Shown piece by piece: positions 1 to 11,887 of a stretch of 64,000 nt of DNA. The notes under the pieces are model-generated. The model was not told where the DNA came from and did no database searches. It worked only from the letters and a program-made list of their open reading frames with translations. The DNA comes from Pratylenchus scribneri (taxonomy: Eukaryota; Nematoda; Chromadorea; Rhabditida; Pratylenchidae). A program made the translations under genes and the position numbers. Location: positions 36,651 through 100,650 of the forward strand of contig JAQSEB010000215.1 in the NCBI GenBank assembly GCA_030063045.1. Direction: 5' to 3'. Each line of letters opens with the position of its first letter. Positions within the stretch are counted from its first letter, which is position 1.

Positions 1-3000
1 TGCTAAGATTTATCTGAAAATTTAATTTTTAGTGTCTAGAAGAATATAATTTCGAATTAAACTCACCAGAACTTTCTTCAAAGAAACCCTCATTGAAAAA
101 GTTGAATATTTTTCTCTTTCTTCCAATGGACTGGTTATTTCAGGTAGTTCCAATAATTCCAGCGGGAACGTCCAGACTTGCGGCACAATTTGTTCACCAA
201 TATTGTGATCCATGCAACCTCGAAACAATTTATAAAAATCGCTGGTGAATTTGATGATGGCATTTTGAAGTCGAAAGAGGATGAATAGAGCGGGAACTAT
301 AATTTATTAATATTAAAATATTCAATGGAAAAATGATACCATTATGCGAAATTGCTGCCGACAAATTCCGGTAAATATCAAGCACAAGAATGCTCCCATT
401 GGCTTCCATTACAGTTTGTGATGAATTCGTTTGATATGAATATTCACTGAATGATCTGCCAGCTAACAAATTCGCATTGTTATCATTTTTTCGGTGCAAA
501 CATATGAAAGTGCCATAATTGACTGACAAATTATGACAATGCAAATTCATGGCATCCAATAAACAGTCGGTCAACAATTTTGTGGATGATGATGATTGTG
601 ATCGATTTAGTTGTGGATGATGTTGTTGTTGAATTTGGATAAGCTGTTGTTGGTTCAATATTGTTGTCAATGAGGACGCCCAAATGAATGTGTTATTTCC
701 TTGAATTTTATCGCATGTAAAAAGAATCGATTGGCTTGAGCAATGATGTTGGGGAATGTATAAATTCAGGCGATCTTGCAATTCCAAATTCAGTTGGCAT
801 CGAGTTTTCAAAAGGCTTGAAAAAAGTTTCGTACTGTCCTGCTGCAAGGAAGGAGGATTACGTAATTAAAGAAATAAATTGAAAAAGAATTTACCATTCT
901 TTTGTCCATTTCTCTAGCATTATATAGAGTGACTTTATCAAAAAGTTCAGCAAATTGTAACCAAAAATCCATCAAGGCATAAAAGAAGCGTTGAGTGTGA
1001 ATATAATGAGTTGGAGTGTCAATTTCCAATGCTAATAAAATATCAAATTCACGAGTGAATATCGTAGAAGAGTTCCTATATCTAAAAAAATTTAGATTAT
1101 TAAAATAATCACCATTTACTTGAGAAGATTTAGATGGATTGAGGGCTTCTCTAAAGTCTCTCTTTTCGATTCAATTTTCAAAATTTCATTATAAACTCGT
1201 CCATAAATTGGAGTCAAGTCCATTAGAGAAAGTGAATGGGCAGAGAAGCTAACAATATGCGGATTGTCGATTATGTTCAAATCCAACTAAAAAAAAAAAG
1301 AATTTTCTTTGAAAAAACCAAAATTTCTATTTGAAAAATTTGAATATTAAAAATTAAACAGATCATTATTCAAATATTAATTATTGCCCACTTGAATATC
1401 CAATTTTGGTCGTTGTATTTTGCAGATGCTCAGCTGAGTTTTGTTTTGTGGAAAATTCATAGCCAACAACAAATTAGCGGCACTTAATTCAATATTGACC
1501 AAATAACTTTCTAATTTTGATGATGTTTTGCCAATTTCAGGTGTAATAGATGTAAGTCCAAAAAAGTCGAATAAAAGTGTCCATGTCCTTCGATTGATAT
1601 TCAGCTCGACATTTGTTTGCTGATCGTTGAAATGGCCAACAATTTTGCAATTTGCCTGTGTGTTCAAAAAATTATTTTTTTAACACATAATTTTTAAATA
1701 TAAATAATAGAGTTAACCAAAAGGATATAAAAAGTGAATCATTCTGAAAAGCGAGGATGATTCATATGATATTGTGGATATTTCTTTAATTATTATTTTC
1801 TTTACAAATTGAAAAATTATTAAATTACTCACTTTTTTATAATGAGTTGCCCAATCTGGATGTTCTTTTGGGATGAAAATGAATTTAAGAGTGTGCATTC
1901 TGCTTAAGAATATTTTTTTATGTGTATTTGTTCCTCCAGAGTTGCTATTATAATTCAAATTGCCCAGCTTTTGATGTACAACATTATAGTCAATTTTTGC
2001 ATAATCTGATTCTTTCTCGCTGCTCCCTCTTTTTCTCATTGCCGCAAAATTTAGATTGTTCATAGCTGAAAGATTGGCTGTTGAATACAAATCATCCATA
2101 ACAGAAAGTGAATTAAGGTTGTCAGGACATGAGGTAGATAATGTTTGCTAAAAAGAAGACAAAAATTAATTTATGGATTTAAACAATTGTGCAAACATTT
2201 TCAATTTCCTGCTGATATGAATGCAGTTCCAAAATTCTCAGAAGCGGCCATTCTGTTTGGTTTTCGAATAAATCCTCCAACAAAAACGAATCAAATGTTA
2301 AGTCCATTTTGGCCAAATGATTGCAACCACTGTGTTGTGTTAATGTCAGATAGGGCTTCTGAATGATGGCGCGGACAAAAGTAATAGAATCGGTTGCTGG
2401 AGTTTCATCCAATCCGATTCCACATGAGCCCGCATTTTCCATAGAATTTTTTTTGGAACTTGAATTAGGGACAAAATGTGGGCTGAATAAACAGTTATTG
2501 GCTGCCTTCTGACTTCGGAGTTCAATAATAAGCTAAATTTAATTTTATTATTATTAAAAAAAATTATATACTTATATTAAATAAAATAAAACCCACTTCT
2601 GGACATGTAAATGAAGCAAATATTTGATTGACAATTGTTTCCGGCAACGGACTAAAATCATTGTTAACTTCCTGTTGCTGTTGTTGCTGGAAAGAATAAT
2701 TGTAAATTTATTTTAATTTGTTCTTTTTGATATTATTCCTCTTTCTTTGATCCTATTAAAATGTTTTAGTTATTATTACAAAATCTTTGGTCTTGTTTCC
2801 ATTTCCATGGAAACCTATTGAAAAAGAAAAGACCCTCAAGAATAAATCTATAAACAAAAGATAAAATCATAAATTTTCCTGCCAAAAACTAACTAAAATG
2901 CTGCTTTCTCGGCTAAGACAAGGACGCCGTAACAAAAAATCAGCAGCGGAGGAATTAAAAGAAAAATCAAATGAGCTCAAAAAACTTGACAATTTTTTGC

Positions 3001-6000
3001 AAAAACGTGATTACATGGGTGCAATTTCTCTATTGGAACATGAACGCAAATCGGCGACTGAAAATGATCAACAAATGAATTTGTCCATTTGGCTTGCTTA
3101 TTGCTATTTTCACGCCGCCGACTATAGAAAATCGTGTACATGTTACGAGCAATTAATTGGCAATAAACAATGTCCGCCTGAAATACATCTCTACATGGGA
3201 TGTGCGTATTTCTTCCTAGCAATGTATGAAAATGCGCGAAAAGCAGCGGAGAAAGGTTATATACAATACAAATACTTAAGTTTATGAATGGTAATTTTAG
3301 GCCCAAAGAATGCATTACAAACGCGTAAGTATTATTTATAGTAATTAATTAATTGCTATTTTAAATAACCAGGCCTTCTTTTTCATGTTGCACATAAGCT
3401 AAGTGATGAAAAAAATTTAATGTTTCATCACACACAGCTAAAGGACAATATCGAGGATCAACTTTCTCTGGCCGCAATTCATTGTCTCCGCTCTCATTAT
3501 CAACAGGCCATAGACATTTACAAGAAGATTTTGGCCAAAAACAAGTCATATTTAGCCGTTAATGTATATTTGGCTTTGTGCTATTATAAATTGGATTATT
3601 ATGATATTTCAATGGAAATGCTTCAACAATATTTGGAAAAATATCCCGACAGTCCGATTGCTGTGAATATGCGCGCATGTAACCAATATAGACTCTACAA
3701 TTCAAAAGCTGCAGAAACCGAGTTGAAGGCATTGAAAAGTTTGGCAAGTAGTGAATTGAATTTCGCAAAGGACATTATTTTGCATAATACAGTCAGTTAT
3801 TTAAGATATTATTCAACTATAGTAATAATAATATAATGTTCAACAACTAATATTAAAGGTCGTTTTTCGTAACGGTGACGGTGCTCTTCAATTATTGCCA
3901 ACTCTTGTCGATGTGATCCCCGAGGCCCGGTTATTTTGATGGGAACAATTTTATTAGCTAATTTAAAATATTATAGACTTAATTTAGTCATTTATCATTT
4001 GAAAAAGAATGATACAGACGCAGCATTTGTCCTAATGAACCATTTGGAACCTCAAAATACCTATGAATACTTGCTAAAGGGAATCACATATTGCATCAAA
4101 GGAATCGAAGAGAATTCGGTTTATTCTTTTAAAAATTAAACAAAATTCACAAAATTTTAAAGAAAGAGCTATTGAAAGCTGCCGCACATTTCTTCAAAAT
4201 TGTAGGGGAATCGCCGGCAGAATGTGACACCATAAGTAAATTTAAAAGGGTTTTTAAAAGATAGAAATTAAGGGTATTACTTTTCCCTAGTTGGTAGACA
4301 GTCAATGGCATCGTCGTATTTCTTGAGAAATCAATATGAAGAAGTTCTTGTTTATTTGGATTCAATCAAGGTATAATAAATTAGATTATTGGTTAAAATT
4401 TTCTTTAATAGACTTTCTTCCCAAACGATGACATTTTCAATTATAATTTTGGACAAACGCAATTGTTGTCGGACAACCCATTGGAAGCCGAAAAAACTTT
4501 GCGTTATGTAAACGGACACCAAATTACTTCAAATTTGACCTATTGTTTATGCATGGCAAGAGCTTATGTGGCGAATAAAAAAGGAAAAGCGGCATGGGTT
4601 CAAAATTTGCTTGTATGTTCATCTTTTTCTTTATTTTTAGTCACTGTACCAACGCGAAAAACATATTGCCAATTCACAACAGTTACTTAAATTAATTGCC
4701 AATGACTGTTATATGTAAATGATTTTAAATGTTCGCTAGTCCAAGATTTTTATTTTCAGCGCTGAAGACTTTGTGATTGCGGCAAAAGCATTCGAAGAAT
4801 TGGAACGAAGAGAGAAAGACCCAAATGATTTAGTCGCAAAAGCAAAAAGTTCTGCATGTATTGGAGTAGTGAAAATGTTCTCGACTGGCAAATGTAGTGC
4901 CGATGAATTGAGAGAGGCAATAAGAATTTTAGAACGAGAAAAATCGGCTAGCGCAACAAATATCTTGTCTGTTATTAAGAAATGGGCTGCAGAAGTCAAT
5001 GTCTATTTTTGAATACTAATACTATTATTTTCATTAATCCTATTTTTATTTTACCTTTTAAAAGCAATTTATTTCCTAGTTCCTATTCCTACTATCAAGT
5101 ATTAACTGAATACTATTTGGATTTGCTATTTTAATAAATTTAAATTCTACCCACCTCAACATCTTCATCATTCTCATTACTGTCGAAAATATCCAATATT
5201 CGGTTGAGTGCTAGTTCATCAGCAACGATGGAGAGAGGAGCACAAATCATATTCAACTCATTGTAGACTTCTAGTTTAGGAGCCAAGCGCTTGTAAAACA
5301 GTTTTAATATGCAATTATCGCGTTTCTGTTCAGTAAATGATTTTTTGTTTTTCCTCTTTCGGCTAAAAATTAATATTTCGATTAAATAAACACTCAAATA
5401 ATCCCACCTTTTCCGTTTTTCTTTTGGTTCCTCATCCTCATCATATATTCTACCAACAGTTAAGAGAAGTCGTGTTTTCAGATTATTGTGAAATCCACAA
5501 GCCAGAGAATCAAGTTCGCATTCGCAGGCATTGTCACTTAATACTTCATCCTCTTGAGCAATAATATCATAAGAATTCTGAAAAACATACAATTTAAGTT
5601 TAAATCATTTTTGATTTAAAAATTAAGTGACAATTGTACTTTTTTAAAATTTTAATTCTAAAGAATTGTAATTTGCAAATATATGTCGTGTTTTCGCTTT
5701 TCACTGAATAAGATGATATTTTAATTTCCTTTTGTTAGCGCTTAACATTTATTAAATGATTTGAAAGAAGTTTCGATTTGTTTAAATGCAAAAAATATCA
5801 TAAATCACCCTTTTGGAAAAACACTCTAGAACCATATACTGTTACTGACCAGTGCTGTGCCTTTCGGATTTTATAGCTCCGGCTCCAGCTCCGGGCTCCG
5901 ACCCCAAAAAATTTAGGCTCCAGCTCCGGCTCCGGGCTCCGACCCTCAAAATTTTTGGCTCCGGCTCCAGGCTCCGGAATTTTAACCCTAAAATTTTGGC

Positions 6001-9000
6001 TCCAGCTCCGGCTCCGGGCTCCAACCGGTCAAATTTTTAGCTCCGGGCTCCAGCTCCGCTCCGACCACCCAAAAATTTTAGCTCCAGCTCCGAGCTCCGA
6101 CCCTCAAAATTTTTCGCTCCGGCTCCAGCTCCGGAGCCGGAGCTGGCACAGCACTGTTACTGACCAATGTTCTAAATTCTATGTAAATCTTACTTTATTC
6201 GGTGTGATTTGACTTTGTTCTGATGCACTAGATGAGCAAGTATTTGCACCCGCCATCCCTGCAGATGATTGAAATTGGATTTGTTGAACACTCAACTCTT
6301 TGACAGTCAAAGAAAGTTCGATTCTATGTTCCTTTGGTGAAAGCTGAATTCGACTGCAAACTTTATCAAAATCGAATGTTAACATTGTTGTTGTTTCGCC
6401 ATTTTCATTAATTTTGTCAGGTTTTGAAGGCTTATAAATGAAAATTATTTAATAAATTATAAAATTTTTACTTTTTCTTTGGAGATTCTTAAAAAAACAT
6501 GAGAGAAATTTAACACCAATTCTGCTAACAAATTGTCCCTCCGAAGAATGTTGGAATCTTCAAAACTTTCATTGAGAACCTGACAAATAAAATAATTTTA
6601 TATGTTGTATCATATACAATTTTATATCACCTGCAATAATTCTGCTTCCATTCTTCGCTCGATCTCTTCTAATTCAGGTGATAAGGAATGTTTATCCAAT
6701 GATGGCGGCCTCAAATTTAAATATATTGCTTCATTAAAATCCTCTGCTTGTTTGGTGCTTTCTGATAATTTCGATTTGATAAATTATCTTAAATTTTTTA
6801 TAATTTAAATATTAACCTTCTAAACTTTGTCCTTGAAGCAAACTAGTCATCCAATTTAGCCATCCTTGTCCCTGTTGTATATTTGAATTATCCTTCTCAA
6901 TATTCTTCGTTAATGGATGTTCTTTTTCATTATTCCTGCTCGATGTTGTTGGAATTATTTCAAATGGGCTATCATCCCTTTTTAAAGTGTGATTTTCGGC
7001 GTTTCCTTCTTCAATATTTTTGAGCTCTTGAGATAATTTATTATAAACAGCTTCTCGTAAAATTCTAAGATCCTAAAATATCTCTTGGTATACTTTTAAA
7101 TGTAATATTAATTTACTTGGTAGCTAAAATCATCGCCATGCTCAATTTGCTTGATTAATGTCGTTGTGTTCTCTGTTTTTGCAGTATCAGGCAATGATAG
7201 TTTTGGGATAAAAATCGATGCATTCGGATTTGCTCTTTAAAGAATTAAAAATCATCATAATTTTATTAATTAAATTTAAAAATTACGTTTTCAATTTCCC
7301 CTCTAAATAGCACTTTAAACGGCATTGGTAAGCCCGCGAATAGGCATTTAGAAGTTTTAGTCTGGCACAAAGTAATTTAGCAGAACGGAAATTGTAATTT
7401 CGCGAGTGAATTTCATCCAATACTCGACCAATAGCAAACCGCCACCATTCTTTTGGACTAAAAATTAGTTTTTAATTCCAATAGTAATTGTAATTGCTAT
7501 ATTTTTATTTTCTTCTTTTTCATTAAAGACATATGATGACATCAAAAATTTTTAAATATATATATTGTAAATAAGGAACCTGTCAAGAACCGCAAGAATC
7601 GGGCGCCATTTCCGGTGTGGTCTGGCCCTCTCGAATAGTACCCAATTTTCAGAAAATTGTTGTATTTGTCGAATCTGCTGTTTGTTCAGCTCCAATTCAA
7701 TTTTACGAGAGCGAATGTCAATCTTTTTTAAAATAAATTATATAATATATTATTCGAATTCGAATTAGGGGTTGAGTTGAATTTATATTTTTTAAATTTC
7801 ATCCATTAAATTCAAATTCAAACAATGGATATTATTTATTAATATTTTTAAATTAGATTAATACTTTGAATCGTGGAACATTGGTGCGAAGAGGATGCCG
7901 TGATGAATTTTTCTCTAAGCGCATATCTAGCGAAAGAGGTTGTAAAATGTAATTAGTTTGGCCATTTTGATGGTTGGCGAAATTCTTTTTCAGCTCTGCC
8001 TTTATTAAAATGCGTTTTATAATAAATAATAATTTATAAGACCTTTATTGCGGCTAAAGACATTCCGAGTAATGTCCCGGTAAAATTGTTATCTTTTCGT
8101 GGGACTGGATTCCAGTGAATGGAAAAACCTTTGATATCGAATTTCTTGAAAATATTGGCTCCTTCCGAAACTTCAATAAATCCGGGACGCTAAAAAATAT
8201 AATTTTTATGCAGAAAATTTATTTCTTTTTGTCTTATTAGTTGCAGTTGGAGTTTTAAAATATTCTTACCCATTGAGCATTTGTAGTTTCGATGGCCAAT
8301 GATTGAATTTTTATCCCAAATTCGTATTCCATACACTCATATTTAATTTGTATGTTTTCAATTCGTACCTTAACAATAATAATTATAGTATTTTTGGAAA
8401 GAATGTGCACTTGGATATTATTGGAAATTGTTGATAGAAGAGAGGCGCCCCACCAATGGCCAGTATCCTGTCCAACATCCTCCATAAATTGAATACCAAT
8501 TTGAGCCAATAATTGTTTCTGGAAAAGAATAAAAATGAATTAGGAAATGAGAGTTGAATTGAATTAATCTGGTGAAAATTTCGGATGATATATAAAAAAG
8601 AGGTCGAATTTTTTGCTCTGATTGTACATTGAGATTTTTTCCTTTGTAATTATACTACTAAAAACGAAAAAATTTCGCCGAGATGCTGTATTTTTTGACA
8701 GCGCGATCACCACCCCTCTGAAAATTCCTGGAACCGCCACAGGAATTTCGATTTTAAATTTTTAATAAATTAATACTTTGTGTTGTTGTTCAATTTCATC
8801 GAGCATCTGCTCTTGCTTCTGCTGTCTATATTGTTCTACACATTTTACATCATAACCAATGTTGCATGGTCCAAGAACGACAAGGAAATCCTCAATTTTC
8901 AATACCCAAGGACTAGATCGGCTGAGCAGTGGGACTTGAAGTTGGAGTTTGCCAATAATACCATTTTTCACTTGGATTGGGATGTCGAATTTGCGCAAAG

Positions 9001-9177
9001 CTTGTTTCTTGATTGGCACATTTGTTAAATCCACTTGACCTAAAAAAATTACTTGTCTTATAATAAAATGTAAATATTTTAACCTTGCAGAAATGCAATC
9101 GAAAATTGATCAGTGTTTAATTGCAAATACTCGCCAATATAATTGTTTAGGACCCATGCAACAATGCTTTCCAACAT
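1..9177 (-). CDS. VPS13D: VPS13D-like bridge-like lipid transfer protein, 5' part (3' end outside window)
   Basis: The protein begins [18 protein letters not shown], closely matching the N-terminus of VPS13D rather than VPS13A/B/C, and runs through the chorein/VPS13 N-terminal region that forms the start of a lipid-conducting groove at organelle contact sites. Exons I could place in consistent phase: 9084-9177, 8777-9039, 8411-8518, 8270-8368, 8043-8189, 7865-7999, 7580-7722, 7287-7457, 7117-7234, 6817-7072, 6631-6761, 6472-6579, 6194-6430, 5408-5577, 5155-5362, 2597-2686 and one starting at 2532; further exons continue to the window edge. Landmarks are a WWRFA block after 7457 and a [12 protein letters not shown] block near 6850, like the WWYFA and GWFGWLW blocks of the family. 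Several introns are only 42-45 bp. One intron (2687-5154) contains the antisense IFT56 gene and another (5578-6193) a hAT miniature element. VPS13D homologues act in mitochondrial and peroxisomal lipid supply and mitophagy. Exons left of 2597 are assigned by phase and position, with weaker similarity. Confidence 0.88.
2898..5012 (+). CDS. dyf-13: Intraflagellar transport protein IFT56 (TTC26 / DYF-13)
   Basis: A spliced TPR-repeat protein matching IFT56/TTC26 along its length. It begins [14 protein letters not shown] and contains [18 protein letters not shown], [32 protein letters not shown] and [20 protein letters not shown] blocks, and ends with an IKKWA motif near its C-terminus. Exon limits seen: 2898-3255, 3301-3324, 3373-3791, 3859-3929, then from 3977, with further exons near 4190-4370, 4410-4640 and 4760-5012. 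The two early introns restore the [17 protein letters not shown] block exactly. IFT56 is a peripheral IFT-B subunit needed for tubulin-related cargo and cilium assembly; in nematodes that means ciliated sensory neurons. The gene lies wholly inside an intron of the opposite-strand VPS13D gene. Exons 4 onward were joined by similarity, so small errors in limits are possible. Confidence 0.9.
5850..6156. mobile_element. hAT-type miniature element (MITE) in a VPS13D intron
   Basis: The ends are perfect 12-bp inverted repeats, CAGTGCTGTGCC at 5850-5861 and GGCACAGCACTG at 6145-6156. They are flanked by a perfect 8-bp duplication TTACTGAC at 5842-5849 and 6157-6164. An 8-bp duplication and a CAG-starting terminus are the hallmarks of hAT transposons. 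The inside is GC-rich and made of degenerate repeats of GGCTCC, AGCTCC and GGGCTCCGACC separated by short T/A-rich spacers. It codes for no protein; the Pro-Ala or Gly-Ala-rich open frames in it are by-products of the repeat. Confidence 0.85.
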
Positions 9178-9467
9178 TTTTATATTGCTATTCCTTCTAA
9201 GAATTGAAAATGATTTTAATAGCAAATCTATACGACGAAAATTAATAATAAAAATAAATTCCCGGCAATTGTGTAGACTGTAGATGTAGTGAAAAAGATG
9301 ATGTGCAAGCGCAACAGCCACAGCTTTGATTCGCGCTTTTTTGTGGATATGTGTGGTTGTGTTGTGTCTTGTCTCTTGTGTGGTCTGTGTGTGGTGTGGC
9401 GTGGACGTGGATGGATTTGATCAAAAAAAATGACAAAATATCCAATTTTAATGCTTATGCTTACTGC
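9178..9467. other. Upstream region of VPS13D, GT-rich
   Basis: This stretch holds the presumed promoter and 5' leader of the minus-strand VPS13D gene. Around 9340-9410 the plus strand is strongly GT-rich (runs of tgtggt and gtgtgg). I see no convincing coding exon, although short frames exist on both strands. Confidence 0.4.
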
Positions 9468-9844
9468 CGCCGGCGAAGGACATTTCCGTCTCGCCACTTC
9501 CGTCTCAGAGATTTTGACAAGCTGCAGTTCGCCATCCAATAAACCAATTTAAATGATTTAAAGTGTAGTCATAATTATTGGCTATCCATTGATATATTGA
9601 TCATCCAAAAATGCAATGTTTTGACCAAGTTGTGGCCAAAAATGTTGAAAAATCGCCTTTATTTTTGTATTTATGGCCATAACTTGGCCAAAACATTAGT
9701 TTTAGATGATCAATATACCAATAGATAGCTAATACTTAGGGCTATAAGATGCACTTTAGATTATTTTGATTGGTTATTTGGCTGATGAATGGTTCGTCAA
9801 ACTCGCTGAGACGGAAATGGCTGAGACGGAAATGACCCCAACCG
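9468..9844. mobile_element. Foldback MITE upstream of VPS13D, 9-bp target duplication
   Basis: The outer ends are inverted repeats built on CATTTCCGTCTC and a second CCGTCTCAG block (about 9478-9510, inverted at about 9808-9840). Inside them lies a long imperfect hairpin, 9560-9757, whose arms both read AAAGTG, then a TTGATCATC block, then a GTTTTG-CCAAGTT block. The direct repeat GCTTACTGC flanks the element at 9459-9467 and 9845-9853. A 9-bp duplication points to a Mutator-like origin. No coding capacity is seen. Confidence 0.65.
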
Positions 9845-10469
9845 GCTTACTGCTTATTACTGCTTAAAGCTTACTTACTTACCTAGTACTTACCAAGCTT
9901 TCTTTTTCAGTTTGTGTATGTGGCAGGGCCTGTCCTCCAATTTGGATTGGCCCCTGGGTGCTGGGGGCATTCCCCAAGGATATTTTTGGTTGCAGTCTCT
10001 AACTGCGTGGCAAATTTTGATTCAAATTTCTCTCTGCGAGGCCATTTTTAGCTTAATTTATACTTGCGAAGCTATTTTTTGCAAAATCCTTTATAAGGAG
10101 CATTTTTCGTTAAAACTTATCGCTATACGGCCATTTTTGGTCTAATTTTCCTCTATGGACTGCTGCACTGGAGCCACATTTTGCTAAAATTTTTCTCTTA
10201 AGAGATATTTTTCGTTAAAATTTTCGCTTGTGGGAAGGAAAAAGTTTTAAAAGGAAAATTTTAAAAAATCGCTTTGAATCGGAACGTGACGTCCAACAAG
10301 CAAAAGTCATCTCCTTAATAAATCCTAGTACCCAGTTGCTTACCAAATTTTGGCTTAATTTTCATTTTCTTTATAATTGCAATGAATAAAAATTACTCTT
10401 TTTCATTTGGGCATATTTATAATTTCATAATAGAGGGAAAAAGTGATATTTAATTTGCCTTTTCATATT
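9845..10469. other. Intergenic stretch with degenerate repeats
   Basis: No gene is recognised. It begins with short repeats of TACTGCTTA and TTACTTAC, then a section (about 9920-10250) with repeated versions of gccatttttcgttaaaatt that looks like an old decayed repeat. The last ten bases are the target duplication of element D. Confidence 0.35.
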
Positions 10470-11146
10470 GGATGGTATTTAATTTGGCAAATAAATTATT
10501 GAAAATGGCAAATAGAGTATTTAATTTGGCAAATAGGATTTTTTGTCTCAAAAGTATTGAAAATGGCAAATAAATTATGGAAAATGGCAAATAGAGTATT
10601 TAATTTGGCAAATAGCAATAAAATTATCATTGCGTAGGAGGTGCGCGGGATTTAGCCGGATATAGGGGGATTAAGGTGGATATACTTGGATTAGGCCGGA
10701 TTAAGCATAGAAATGGAATAGAAATGGCCCGGAATGTCTTCGACAGTTGGAATTTTGGATTTTCAATAATATTTAAATAAGTAATTTGACACCAATTCCC
10801 CTTATCAAGCCTAAAGGCAAAAAATCATCTTAGTTTATAATGGGGAATTTTAGGCAAAAACATTCTAATCCGGGCTGGGCTTTTTCTTTGTTTTTAGTGT
10901 GTGCCAATTGCCCGTTTTGCTCTCCATTCAGCCAAGGGGAAAATGATCGCAATCTTTGTTTGGCTCAGCTTAAAATTCGAATGGGCTTGGCATTGTCTGC
11001 CTTTTGTTTTGCCCAATCAGGCCAGAAAATCTTGGGGTTTTCCCTCTCCTTTCCCCATCTTTTTGCAGAATTGGCTTGCCTTCGTTTGCCCCTTTTTGCT
11101 TGCTTATTTTGGCCGAGATTCCCGAGGAACGCCCATTTTGGATGGA

Positions 11147-11153
11147 TATAAAA
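11147..11153 (+). promoter_or_regulatory. TATA box in LTR of element A
   Basis: TATAAAA sits 75 bp upstream of an AATAAA in the LTR, a layout expected for a U3 promoter followed by R. The same sequence occurs in the other LTR copies. The transcription start is inferred and not visible. Confidence 0.5.
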
Positions 11154-11227
11154 GCGATTATCCTCTTCCCCTTTTTATGTCACTTTTAACCCTCTCCCCA
11201 TCAGTGCGTTTCAACTGAATTTTCCCC

Positions 11228-11233
11228 AATAAA
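11228..11233 (+). terminator. Polyadenylation signal AATAAA in LTR of element A
   Basis: AATAAA follows the TATA box within the LTR, as expected for retrotransposon 3' end formation in the downstream LTR. Confidence 0.45.
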
Positions 11234-11474
11234 AGTTATTCTATTCAAATTATTTATTGGGGAATTTGGACATCAAATTTGGCTTGGGGGTAGTTCTTCC
11301 TGATTTGTCTGCCGAGGACAATTTGGCTGCCGTCTGCCTTGCCGTCGACTAATTGGGCTGCCGTCTGCCTTGCCGTTAATCTATTGGGCTGCCGTCTGCC
11401 CTGCCTTGAACCATCCCCCTCTTCCCACCCCCCTTGGTCGAGTCCGCCAATCCTATCGGGAACTGTCGTGGACA

Positions 11475-11520
11475 GGGATTAAGAGTAGCTGTCACTCTAC
11501 CGACTGAGAGCTAATCGGGC
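11475..11520 (+). promoter_or_regulatory. Primer-binding region of element A, antisense to a tRNA-Lys(CUU) 5' half
   Basis: Directly after the 5' LTR, the reverse complement of this stretch reads GCCCGATTAGCTC, then AGTCGGTAGAG, then ACTCTTAATC. This is the acceptor strand, D arm and anticodon loop (anticodon CTT) of a tRNA-Lys, stopping just 3' of the anticodon loop. A normal LTR primer site is complementary to the tRNA 3' end starting TGG, which is absent here. The identical stretch follows the 5' LTR of element B. The simplest reading is priming by a 5' tRNA half, as known for Drosophila copia with initiator Met-tRNA. Confidence 0.6.
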
Positions 11521-11887
11521 AAACGCTCTTCAGGTGGGTTTAATCTTTTCATTCCCTAATTATTAGCCATTAGGGCAAACCCTTATTGGCCATTCCGATT
11601 TCGGCCAATTTCCATTCATTAGCCATTGCGGCAAAAATTATTGGCCTTTAGGCAAATCCTTTTGTTCAAACATTTTATAGGCCTTTAATTGAATTCTGCA
11701 TTTATTAGCCATTGAGGCCAATTCTAAATTTATTTATAATTTACTGGCCATTTAGAATCCTCATTTAATTCTAATTTTTGGCTATTTCGACAATTCAATA
11801 TTCAAAAAAGATTAGACAAAAATTTCATCATTCTTTTATTAAACCCATTATTAGTTAAAATATCCTTTGGGGCACAAATAATTAAGG

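Larger units (their letters stand above)
10735..11474 (+). repeat. 5' LTR of element A (740 bp)
   Basis: The limits come from the paired copy at 15081-15820 and the flanking CGGAA. The extreme ends form a 12-bp inverted pair, TGTCTTCGACAG and CTGTCGTGGACA, matching at 10 of 12 positions when one is reversed. Open frames of 60-105 codons inside it recur in every LTR copy on both strands and are not treated as genes. Confidence 0.9.

Noticed and set aside
5852..6212. Pro-Ala-Gly-rich open frames on both strands
   Set aside because: They come from the GCTCCGG repeat body of the hAT miniature element and are open in several frames, as expected for a repeat.
9242..9539. Minus-strand frames in the GT-rich upstream region of VPS13D
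   Set aside because: His/Thr-rich translations of a GT repeat; open in two frames and partly inside the MITE.
10840..11218. Overlapping frames of 61-105 codons in the LTRs of elements A and B
   Set aside because: They recur in every LTR copy, overlap each other, run over promoter and polyadenylation signals, and show no domain.
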